Assembly (NCBI GenBank): GCA_002720125.1
Contig: PBGQ01000005.1
Coordinates: 7,252-12,327 of the forward strand
Source of the DNA: Rickettsiales bacterium
Lineage (GTDB): Bacteria > Pseudomonadota > Alphaproteobacteria > TMED109
Reading direction: 5' to 3'
Length of the DNA: 5,076 nucleotides
The number at the start of each line of letters is the position of its first letter. Positions within the stretch are counted from its first letter, which is position 1. The notes beneath the pieces are model-generated. The model had not been told where the DNA came from. It ran no database searches and saw only the letters and a program-made list of their open reading frames with translations. The translations under genes and the position numbers were made by a program. Shown piece by piece: positions 1-5,076 of the stretch.

Positions 1-388
1 TCTTAGAAGCAATTACTAGGTCACAGCTAGCTACAAGCTGGCAACCGGCTGCTGCTGCTATCCCGTCTACACTTGCGATAACAGGTTGAGGTAGTTTTCT
101 TATATACATCATCATTTTACTGCATTTTTTAAACAAATCTTGAAGTTTATCCTGATTTTTTGAAAAACTTTTTACTTCCTTAAGATCATGTCCTGAACAA
201 AAAGAAGGGCCGCTAGACTCTATAATTAATACTTTTATTTTTCTATTCTTTTTAATTTTATTTAACTCTTTTTGTAACATATTTATTAATTTTAAAGATA
301 AAGGATTTCTTTTTTTTGGATTATTTAAGGTTAACAAAGCTATCTTATTATTGACAACTTCAACTTTTAAAATACTTTCATTAACCAT
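1..388 (-). CDS. Enoyl-CoA hydratase/isomerase (crotonase) family protein, ECHDC3-like, C-terminus outside window
   Basis: The minus strand is open from an ATG at 388-386 to the left edge, giving 129 N-terminal residues of a family usually about 260 long. The crotonase fold is clear: a first beta strand ending in LNNPKKRNPLS (21-31), the first oxyanion-hole segment SFCSGHDLKE (62-71), and the second segment with its flanking helix, AAAAGCQLVASCD (111-123). The CSGHDLKE, CSKMMMYIR and AAGCQLVASCD segments resemble mitochondrial ECHDC3 more than classical FadB/PaaF hydratases. Residue 117 is Gln where classical hydratases such as rat mitochondrial ECH carry catalytic Glu144 (GGGCEL). The second catalytic Glu position lies outside the window. 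The enzyme is therefore probably an acyl-CoA-binding crotonase, but hydratase activity is doubtful and the substrate is unknown. It diverges from rplM, and an AAAGG motif lies 10 bases upstream of the start. Confidence 0.93.
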   Translation of the reverse strand, partial: MVNESILKVEVVNNKIALLTLNNPKKRNPLSLKLINMLQKELNKIKKNRKIKVLIIESSGPSFCSGHDLKEVKSFSKNQDKLQDLFKKCSKMMMYIRKLPQPVIASVDGIAAAAGCQLVASCDLVIASK

Positions 389-398
389 AAAAAGAATA

Positions 399-403
399 CC
401 TTT
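399..403 (-). promoter_or_regulatory. Likely ribosome binding site of the crotonase gene
   Basis: Read on the minus strand, AAAGG occupies 403-399 and is separated from the ATG at 388-386 by 10 bases. It is a partial Shine-Dalgarno match and one of the few convincing ones in the window. It supports the chosen start. Confidence 0.5.
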
Positions 404-412
404 AAAAAAAAT

Positions 413-441
413 AGTATAAACTATTGATTATTTTTAATAAA
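413..441 (-). promoter_or_regulatory. Candidate sigma70-type promoter for the crotonase gene
   Basis: On the minus strand a TATACT box (418-413) matches the -10 consensus at five of six positions. A weak -35 candidate, TTTATT (441-436), lies 17 bases upstream. Transcription would start near 406 and give a leader of under 20 bases that still includes the AAAGG motif. The region is so AT-rich that TATA-like hexamers are expected by chance, so this is an inference from spacing and position. Confidence 0.35.
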
Positions 442-454
442 GCGTATATCTATA

Positions 455-470
455 TTTATTTATAAATAAA
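455..470. repeat. Perfect 16-bp palindrome just upstream of the rplM start
   Basis: TTTATTTATAAATAAA equals its own reverse complement and ends four bases before the rplM ATG. It overlaps the possible -10 boxes and the position where a ribosome binding site would lie. It could be an operator or a weak RNA hairpin, but composition alone makes A/T palindromes fairly likely. Confidence 0.45.
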
Positions 471-474
471 AGTC

Positions 475-954
475 ATGAAAACTATAAGTATAAGTAAAAA
501 AGATTTAGATAAAAAGTGGTATTTAGTTGATGCTTCTGATTTAGTTCTTGGAAGACTTTCTGCTTTCCTTGCTCAAAGATTGAGAGGAAAGCATAAAAGT
601 AATTTTTCCCCTAATCTAGACTGTGGTGACTATATAGTTGTGACAAATGCAAGAAAAGTATCGATGACAGGAAATAAGTTAGCTCAAAAGAAATTTTATA
701 AGCATACAGGTTATCCTGGAGGATTAAAAGAGACAAGTTATGAAACCATACTAAACAGCAATGCTCCAGAAAAGATAATTAAAAATTCTGTTAAAAGAAT
801 GCTCCCCAGTGGCGTTTTAGGAAGAGAACAACTCAGAAAGCTATATGTTTATGCAGGAGAAAAGCATCCACATGACGCACAAAAGCCAGAAATAATAGAT
901 TTTAAAAAACTCAATAGAAAAAATTCGACAGGTCAGAAAATTGCAAACAGATAA
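475..954 (+). CDS. rplM: 50S ribosomal protein L13
   Basis: This is L13 of the large ribosomal subunit, an early-assembly protein that binds 23S rRNA. The 159 residues align with the family end to end: [14 protein letters not shown] (15-28), RGKHK (37-41), GDYIVVTNA (51-59), the TGN motif (65-67), HTGYPGG (77-83), MLPSGVLGR (109-117) and [15 protein letters not shown] (124-138). It is about 17 residues longer than the 142-residue E. coli protein because of a basic C-terminal tail, and the end of that tail is encoded in the overlap with rpsI. The N-terminus MKT matches the family, which supports the ATG at 475. No clear Shine-Dalgarno precedes it. It is the first gene of the plus-strand cluster and is paired with rpsI as in most bacteria. 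Confidence 0.98.
   Translation: MKTISISKKDLDKKWYLVDASDLVLGRLSAFLAQRLRGKHKSNFSPNLDCGDYIVVTNARKVSMTGNKLAQKKFYKHTGYPGGLKETSYETILNSNAPEKIIKNSVKRMLPSGVLGREQLRKLYVYAGEKHPHDAQKPEIIDFKKLNRKNSTGQKIANR
930..933 (+). promoter_or_regulatory. Possible ribosome binding site for rpsI, inside rplM
   Basis: AGGT at 930-933, within the last codons of rplM, lies seven bases before the TTG at 941. It is a weak match but is the only purine-rich SD-like element near that codon, and it helps favour TTG-941 over the upstream ATT-923. Its position inside rplM would allow translational coupling. Confidence 0.35.
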
Positions 955-1399
955 CCAAGAAATTGTTAAAGATAATCAGAAGCTAGAAAATACTGAAAAA
1001 AAGGTTGATAAGTTAGGTAGGTCTTACTCAACTGGAAAAAGAAAAACTTCTATAGCTAGAGTTTGGATAAAATTAGGAAAAGGCAACATTCAGATAAATG
1101 GAAAAAAAGAAGAAGAGTACTTTAGTTCAAAGTCACACAGACTCATACTCAATCAACCACTAGTACAAGTCAAAAGGAAAACTGAACTAGATATTATATG
1201 TACCGTGACCGGAGGAGGGCTTTCTGGCCAAGCTGGTGCAATTAGACATGGTATTTCAAGAGCATTAGTTAACTTTGAACCAACTCTGAGAAAATCTCTT
1301 AAAAGCAACGGTTTTTTAACCAGAGACTCAAGAGTAGTTGAAAGGAAAAAGTATGGAAAGGCAAAAGCCAGAAGAAGTTACCAATTTAGTAAGAGATAA
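941..1399 (+). CDS. rpsI: 30S ribosomal protein S9, TTG start
   Basis: This is S9 of the small subunit, whose C-terminal tail reaches the P-site tRNA. After a charged N-terminal extension (1-24), the core begins at [20 protein letters not shown] (25-44). The family signature [19 protein letters not shown] covers 91-109. The basic tail (136-152) ends in the conserved SKR. The 152 residues exceed the roughly 130 of E. coli but fit alphaproteobacterial S9, which carries such an extension. The frame contains no ATG at all. Upstream it is open back to about 899, with only ATT or ATA codons as other initiators, and no ATG, GTG or TTG follows before the core. TTG at 941 is therefore the best start, overlapping rplM by 14 bases. 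The near-cognate start plus overlap suggests coupling to L13 translation. Confidence 0.96.
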   Translation: MQTDNQEIVKDNQKLENTEKKVDKLGRSYSTGKRKTSIARVWIKLGKGNIQINGKKEEEYFSSKSHRLILNQPLVQVKRKTELDIICTVTGGGLSGQAGAIRHGISRALVNFEPTLRKSLKSNGFLTRDSRVVERKKYGKAKARRSYQFSKR

Positions 1400-1420
1400 T
1401 CATTGATAAATTAATGTTCA

Positions 1421-2473
1421 ATGAATACTAAAGCATTAAATAAAAAAAAAACTAAAATCGATGTAGGAATATTAGGAGCATCTGGATACACAGGTTCAGA
1501 GCTTGTTAGGTTCCTGTACAAACATCCCAAGGTTGAAATTAAATATCTAATTGGAGATAGAAGTAGAGGAAAAAAAATTGGTGCAGTTTTTTCGCATTTC
1601 TCTCATACTAATTTGCCAACTATTAAAAGCGTTGAAGAAATTAATTACAAGAACGTAGATATAATATTTTCCTGCATGCCTAATGGAAAGTTTGCTTCTA
1701 TTGCATCCAAAATTCCAAAAAGAGTAAAGATTATTGACTTATCCGCTGATTTTAGGTTTGCAGAAAAAAGTATATATGAAAGTTATTATGACAAGCATCC
1801 ATCGGTCGAATATTTAGAAAAATTTGTTTATGGACTCTCAGAAATAAATAGATCTAAAATTAAAAAAAATAATTACGTTTCTTGTCCTGGTTGTTACCCT
1901 ACATCTATATTATTAGCAGTTATTCCTTTGATTAAATCTGGAAAATTTAATATCAAAGAAATTATTGCTGACTCAAAATCAGGATTGTCAGGAGCAGGAA
2001 GGACAACAAAAGAGAATTTATTATTTGCTGAAAACTATGCCAATAGTCTAGCTTACGGAAATGGAAACCATAGACACAAGCCCGAAATGGAGCATCAAGT
2101 TTATTTGACAACAAAAAAAAAATTAATTGTTAATTTTATTCCTCATCTAATTCCTATAAATAGGGGTATATTATCAAGTATTTATATTAAAGGTGACGGC
2201 CAATTAGCCAATAGAATCTTGAATAGGTTTTACAAAAAAGAGAAATTTGTTCAGATAAATCAAATTAATGAAAGTCCAAAAATTAGTGATGTTGTAGGAT
2301 CTAATTTATGTAAAATAGGAATTATTGAAAATAATAAATCTAAATATATAACAATTATTTCTGTAATTGATAATTTAATTAAAGGCGCTTCTGGACAAGC
2401 GGTACAAAATATGAATATTATGTACAATTTTACTGAAGAGTTAGGACTTGATAATCAATCCGTCTGGCCTTAA
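1421..2473 (+). CDS. argC: N-acetyl-gamma-glutamyl-phosphate reductase
   Basis: ArgC carries out the NADPH-dependent reduction of N-acetyl-glutamyl phosphate to N-acetylglutamate semialdehyde in arginine biosynthesis, in the cytoplasm. The 350-residue protein has the NADP-binding loop GASGYTGSELVR (19-30), DLSADFR (106-112), the active-site segment CPGCYPT (155-161) with catalytic Cys158, SKSGLSGAGR (185-194), HRHKPEME (217-224) with the probable catalytic His219, and FIPHLIPINRGIL (239-251). Length and motif order are those of the long (type 1) ArgC and nothing is missing. The first 12 residues are Lys-rich, low in complexity and encoded across a run of ten A. The start is the first ATG that gives a full N-terminus, and no Shine-Dalgarno is evident. 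It lies 21 bases after rpsI with no terminator between, so it is probably cotranscribed with the ribosomal pair. Confidence 0.97.
   Translation: MNTKALNKKKTKIDVGILGASGYTGSELVRFLYKHPKVEIKYLIGDRSRGKKIGAVFSHFSHTNLPTIKSVEEINYKNVDIIFSCMPNGKFASIASKIPKRVKIIDLSADFRFAEKSIYESYYDKHPSVEYLEKFVYGLSEINRSKIKKNNYVSCPGCYPTSILLAVIPLIKSGKFNIKEIIADSKSGLSGAGRTTKENLLFAENYANSLAYGNGNHRHKPEMEHQVYLTTKKKLIVNFIPHLIPINRGILSSIYIKGDGQLANRILNRFYKKEKFVQINQINESPKISDVVGSNLCKIGIIENNKSKYITIISVIDNLIKGASGQAVQNMNIMYNFTEELGLDNQSVWP
1442..1451 (+). repeat. Run of ten A near the argC start
   Basis: Ten consecutive A encode Lys8-Lys10 and the first base of Thr11 of ArgC. A homopolymer this long is a potential polymerase-slippage or indel site. 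A frame change here would abolish nearly all of the protein. Confidence 0.6.
2113..2122 (+). repeat. Second run of ten A, in the middle of argC
   Basis: Ten consecutive A encode Lys232-Lys234 of ArgC and run one base into the next region of the reading frame. It lies just before the conserved FIPHLIP segment. The frame is intact as given. Confidence 0.6.
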
Positions 2474-2493
2474 TATAATAAAAAAATTTAATT

Positions 2494-3384
2494 ATGTATA
2501 ATACTTTTCTAAAGTTCCTATCATTATTGTTTTTATGTCTTTTCTTAAATAATTGCTCAACAATTTCTGAGACTCTAAATGTTGAAGAAATAATAAATAA
2601 AACCGAAGAATTTTTCTTTGGAGATGAGAAAGTCGAAGAAAGTTCTAGTAATAAAGAAACAGAATCTTTTACAACAGTGCCATCTGAAAACACTTCTGAA
2701 GATGATAGCTATCCAGATATCTCTGAAGTTCCAGAAGTACAACCAGATTTTCCAGTTATGGATAAAGATTTCTTTCAAGGAGAGGAGTCAGGTTCTTTAA
2801 CATTAACAGATGGTATAGAAGCTGAAAATAATGCTTCAGTAGAAGAAAAAAATCAATCTTTCAATGATAATATAACAGACATACAAAAAAGAACTATTTC
2901 AGTTATTAAGAATATTTCTTATTCTATGAGACTTAAAGTTAAGAGTATGCTAGCAAGTTCAGATCCTCCTACCAAAGCAGATGCGGAAAAAATATCTTTT
3001 GAAGAAGAAAATAATAAATATAATAATACTACTAATCTAACCAAGATAGCTATTATTCAATTTCCTAACAACTCAATAATTCCTGATGGGAGTGCCCAAG
3101 AAGTCTTAAATGAGATAGTTAACTCATACAGCAATCGCAAATTAAAATTAATAGGTCATGCATCAAGGTCTGGCGGGCAAAATATAGAAGGAAAAAGAAT
3201 AAATATGGAGATTTCTTTTGCTAGAGCAAAAAAAATCAGAAGTATTTTAATTGAAAAAGGCTTTATGGAAGAGCAGATTTTTATCGAAGGAAAAGGTGAT
3301 TTAGAAACTACTTCGGATAATACAGATGAAAATTATGTTGCAGCAGCTGATAGAAGAGTAGAAGTATTTTATATTACTGATTAG
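2494..3384 (+). CDS. Predicted lipoprotein with C-terminal OmpA-like domain
   Basis: The 296-residue protein starts with a short n-region, a hydrophobic stretch (8-18) and a likely lipobox ending in LNNC with Cys21, so it is probably a lipid-anchored envelope protein facing the periplasm. Residues about 25-130 form a low-complexity linker rich in Glu, Ser and Asp. A more basic segment with SMRLKVKSML follows, then the OmpA-like domain (about 183-296). That domain has IIQFPNNS (187-194) as the FDxNS-like strand, LIGHASRSGG (219-228), SFARAKKIRSILIEKGF with Arg244, and a terminal DRRVEVFY (286-293). Canonical OmpA-type domains have GHTD, whose Asp binds diaminopimelate. Here that position is Ser224, and about five residues are inserted before the LSxxRA-like helix. 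Binding of peptidoglycan is therefore uncertain. The gene lies between argC (20-base gap) and the aminotransferase (7-base gap). The name of the subfamily is not known to me. Confidence 0.85.
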   Translation: MYNTFLKFLSLLFLCLFLNNCSTISETLNVEEIINKTEEFFFGDEKVEESSSNKETESFTTVPSENTSEDDSYPDISEVPEVQPDFPVMDKDFFQGEESGSLTLTDGIEAENNASVEEKNQSFNDNITDIQKRTISVIKNISYSMRLKVKSMLASSDPPTKADAEKISFEEENNKYNNTTNLTKIAIIQFPNNSIIPDGSAQEVLNEIVNSYSNRKLKLIGHASRSGGQNIEGKRINMEISFARAKKIRSILIEKGFMEEQIFIEGKGDLETTSDNTDENYVAAADRRVEVFYITD

Positions 3385-3391
3385 TAGTGCT

Positions 3392-4570
3392 ATGAAAAAA
3401 AATTTTGAGAGAGTATCTCTTTTACCTCCTTATGTATTTGCAGAAATTAACAAGCTAAAAGCTCGAGAAAGAATAAATGGAAGAGACATTATTGATTTAG
3501 GCATGGGAAACCCAGATAACAGTACTCCTAAACATGTAGTAGATAAACTTATTGATACTGTAAAAAATGCTAAGACTCATAGGTATTCTGTTTCAAGAGG
3601 TATTGATGGATTAAGGAAAGCTCAGAAAAAGTACTATGAAAGGAGGTTTAATGTAAGTCTTGATAAGGAAAAAGAAATTTGTGTTACTATCGGTTCAAAG
3701 GAAGGGTTAGCAAATCTAGCATCAGCTATTACTTCAAAAGGAGATATAATATTGGTTCCAAATCCTAGTTATCCTATTCATCCATATGGTTTTCTTATTG
3801 CAGGAGCACAAGTAAAAAATATACGAATAAATAAATTGGATAAATTCTTAATAGATCTTACTTTGAAAATAAAAAAATTTGGAAATAAAATTAAAGCTAT
3901 AGTGATTAATTTTCCTAACAATCCAACAGCAAAGATAGTAGACTTAGATTTTTATAGTGAATTAGTTAAAATTTGTAAAAAAAATAATATATGGATACTT
4001 TCAGACTTGGCTTATGCTGAAATTTATTTTGAAACGAAACCACCTCCATCGATTCTGCAAGTAAAAAATGCTAAAGAGGTAGCAGTTGAATTCTCATCGA
4101 TGAGTAAAACTTATAATATGCCTGGCTGGAGAATTGGCTTTGCTTGCGGTAATAAGACTTTGATATCAGCACTTGCTAGAATAAAGTCTTATTTAGATTA
4201 TGGAGCTTTCACACCAATACAAGTTGCTGCAACTGCAGCCCTAAATGGTCCACAAAATATTGTTGAAGATATTAGAACTATTTATAAAAAAAGGCGTGAT
4301 GTTTTGATCAAAAGTATGAGTAGAAGTGGATGGAACATACCAGTTCCCAAAGCAACTATGTTTGCATGGGCTCCCATCCCGAAAAAATATGAGAAGAAAG
4401 GCAGTATAAGCTTTTCAAAAATTTTATTAAAGAAAGCATCATTAGCAGTTTCTCCCGGTATAGGTTTTGGTTCGTATGGTGATAAATATGTGAGAATTAG
4501 CCTCGTAGAGAATGAACAAAGAATTAGGCAGGCAGCTAGAAATATCAAAAATAACCTCAGTTTATTTTAA
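3392..4570 (+). CDS. alaC: Class I/II PLP aminotransferase, AlaC type (glutamate-pyruvate aminotransferase)
   Basis: This is a fold-type I PLP enzyme that most likely transfers an amino group between glutamate and pyruvate to make alanine. Over its length it closely resembles E. coli AlaC (YfdZ) as I recall it: LLPPYVFAEI (10-19), GMGNPD (37-42), YSVSRGI (65-71), TIGSKEGLA (99-107), PNPSYPIH (123-130), FPNNPTA (174-180), DLAYAEI (205-211) and SSMSKTYNMPGWRIGF. The cofactor residues are present: Asn177, Asp205, Tyr208, Schiff-base Lys239, and Arg368 in VRISLVEN for the substrate carboxylate. The 392 residues lack the short C-terminal tail of the E. coli protein. Alphaproteobacterial relatives are often labelled LL-diaminopimelate aminotransferase, so substrate choice is open. 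It starts seven bases after the lipoprotein gene, and its TAA abuts the ATG of hom, a neighbour pairing typical of Alphaproteobacteria. Confidence 0.92.
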   Translation: MKKNFERVSLLPPYVFAEINKLKARERINGRDIIDLGMGNPDNSTPKHVVDKLIDTVKNAKTHRYSVSRGIDGLRKAQKKYYERRFNVSLDKEKEICVTIGSKEGLANLASAITSKGDIILVPNPSYPIHPYGFLIAGAQVKNIRINKLDKFLIDLTLKIKKFGNKIKAIVINFPNNPTAKIVDLDFYSELVKICKKNNIWILSDLAYAEIYFETKPPPSILQVKNAKEVAVEFSSMSKTYNMPGWRIGFACGNKTLISALARIKSYLDYGAFTPIQVAATAALNGPQNIVEDIRTIYKKRRDVLIKSMSRSGWNIPVPKATMFAWAPIPKKYEKKGSISFSKILLKKASLAVSPGIGFGSYGDKYVRISLVENEQRIRQAARNIKNNLSLF

Positions 4571-5076
4571 ATGCGAATTAATGTTGGCATAGTTGGTATA
4601 GGAAATATTGGTTCTAGCGTAATAAATGCAATAGAAAGTAATAAAAAACGCTATAAAAGTCTATATGATCTAGAAATAAAAATTTTAGGCATATCAGGGA
4701 AAAATAAGAGAAAAAAGAGAACTTTTAATATTGCTAATTATATTTGGTTTGATAATCCCATTGATATGACAATTAATCAAAATATAGACCTAATAGTAGA
4801 ATTAGTAGGAGGTAGTTCAGGTCTAGCTCTAGAACTAGCAAAAAATGCTTTAAACAATAAAAAACACCTAGTTACTGCAAATAAAGCAATGATTGCAATA
4901 CATGGAAAATTTCTTAGTAACTTAGCACATAAAAATAGAGTAAACTTAAGTTATGAGGCCTCAGTAGCAGGCGCTGTTCCGATTATAAGAACCATACAGA
5001 ATGGATTGCTCGCAGGGAATATAAAGAACATTTACGGCATCTTAAATGGGACTTGTAATTATATTTTAACGCAGAT
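4571..5076 (+). CDS. hom: Homoserine dehydrogenase, N-terminal part, continues beyond window
   Basis: Hom reduces aspartate semialdehyde to homoserine with NAD(P)H, the branch leading to threonine and methionine. The 168 complete codons in the window show the dinucleotide-binding loop GIVGIGNIGSSV (6-17), LIVELVGG (73-80), HLVTANKA (99-106) with conserved Lys105, YEASVAGAVPII (128-139) and LNGTCNYIL (158-166), which together are diagnostic. Full-length proteins are about 430 residues with a C-terminal ACT domain, so more than half is missing. The frame is intact up to the edge. The ATG at 4571 immediately follows the TAA of the aminotransferase gene with no base between and no Shine-Dalgarno visible, which suggests translation by reinitiation or coupling. 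Confidence 0.96.
   Translation, partial: MRINVGIVGIGNIGSSVINAIESNKKRYKSLYDLEIKILGISGKNKRKKRTFNIANYIWFDNPIDMTINQNIDLIVELVGGSSGLALELAKNALNNKKHLVTANKAMIAIHGKFLSNLAHKNRVNLSYEASVAGAVPIIRTIQNGLLAGNIKNIYGILNGTCNYILTQ

Larger units (their letters stand above)
389..474. promoter_or_regulatory. Divergent intergenic region upstream of rplM and the crotonase gene
   Basis: This is the only real intergenic region in the window (86 bases, very AT-rich) and must hold the start of the rplM-led operon unless that transcript starts inside the crotonase gene. Plus-strand -10 candidates are TATATT (451-456) and TATAAA (461-466). TTGATT (424-429) looks like a -35 box but is spaced badly for both: 21 bases from the first and 31 from the second. 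No ribosomal-protein leader structure of useful length fits here. An inverted repeat, ATAGT-4-ACTAT, spans 411-424 and overlaps the minus-strand -10 candidate. Confidence 0.45.

Noticed and set aside
389..474. L13-type leader or riboswitch before rplM
   Set aside because: The region is too short and too AT-rich for the leader structures known from Firmicutes. Only weak palindromes are visible.
1400..1420. Terminator between rpsI and argC
   Set aside because: The 21 bases hold no GC-rich stem followed by a T run.
1414..1431. ATG at 1414 upstream of argC
   Set aside because: It is out of frame with argC and meets a stop after five codons; a leader peptide of that length has nothing to support it.
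2430..2693. Minus-strand open frame of 87 codons across the argC-lipoprotein junction
   Set aside because: It is antisense to two well-supported genes, has no recognisable motif, and its composition is the complement of the acidic linker.
2575..2800. Small open frames on both strands inside the lipoprotein gene
   Set aside because: They lie in its low-complexity linker and encode Phe/Ile-rich or Lys/Gln-rich sequence with no family resemblance; they are frame shadows.
4282..4548. Minus-strand open frame of 88 codons inside the aminotransferase gene
   Set aside because: It looks like a hydrophobic protein, but it is fully antisense to a conserved enzyme and has no ribosome binding site or independent support.
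1..5076. CRISPR array, tRNA, insertion sequence or defence cassette
   Set aside because: There is no direct-repeat array, cloverleaf with a TTCRA loop, transposase or terminal inverted repeat. The window is filled by housekeeping genes.

Overview
The window is a compact, AT-rich stretch of bacterial chromosome with almost no non-coding DNA. Gene content and order suggest an alphaproteobacterium with a streamlined, probably free-living genome, as in marine SAR11-like, AEGEAN-169-like or HIMB59-like lineages. The supporting signs are a divergent ECHDC3-type crotonase next to rplM-rpsI, an S9 protein with the N-terminal extension seen in Alphaproteobacteria, argC just downstream, and an AlaC-type aminotransferase abutting hom. 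The lineage is an inference from memory of gene order; no search was run.

Layout. Positions 1-388 (minus strand) hold the N-terminal 129 residues of an enoyl-CoA hydratase/isomerase-family protein that runs off the left edge. An 86-base divergent intergenic region (389-474) follows, with two short inverted repeats and a plausible minus-strand promoter. All remaining genes are on the plus strand and nearly contiguous: rplM (475-954), rpsI (941-1399, TTG start, overlapping rplM by 14 bases), argC (1421-2473), an OmpA-domain lipoprotein (2494-3384), an alaC-type aminotransferase (3392-4570), and the 5' part of hom (4571 to the right edge). Gaps between them are -14, 21, 20, 7 and 0 bases, and no terminator-like hairpin is visible, so one long transcript is likely.

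How the genes fit together. L13 and S9 are a conserved ribosomal pair. The same transcript would appear to carry arginine biosynthesis (ArgC), alanine or related transamination (AlaC type) and the homoserine branch of the aspartate pathway (Hom), tying amino-acid supply to ribosome production. The lipoprotein in the middle is an envelope protein whose OmpA-like domain departs from the canonical peptidoglycan-binding motif.

I see no mobile element, CRISPR array, RNA gene or defence-like cassette. Nothing here looks like a wholly new system. The most notable points are the altered OmpA-like domain, the crotonase with Gln in place of a catalytic Glu, the ATG-less rpsI, and the palindromes beside the rplM start.
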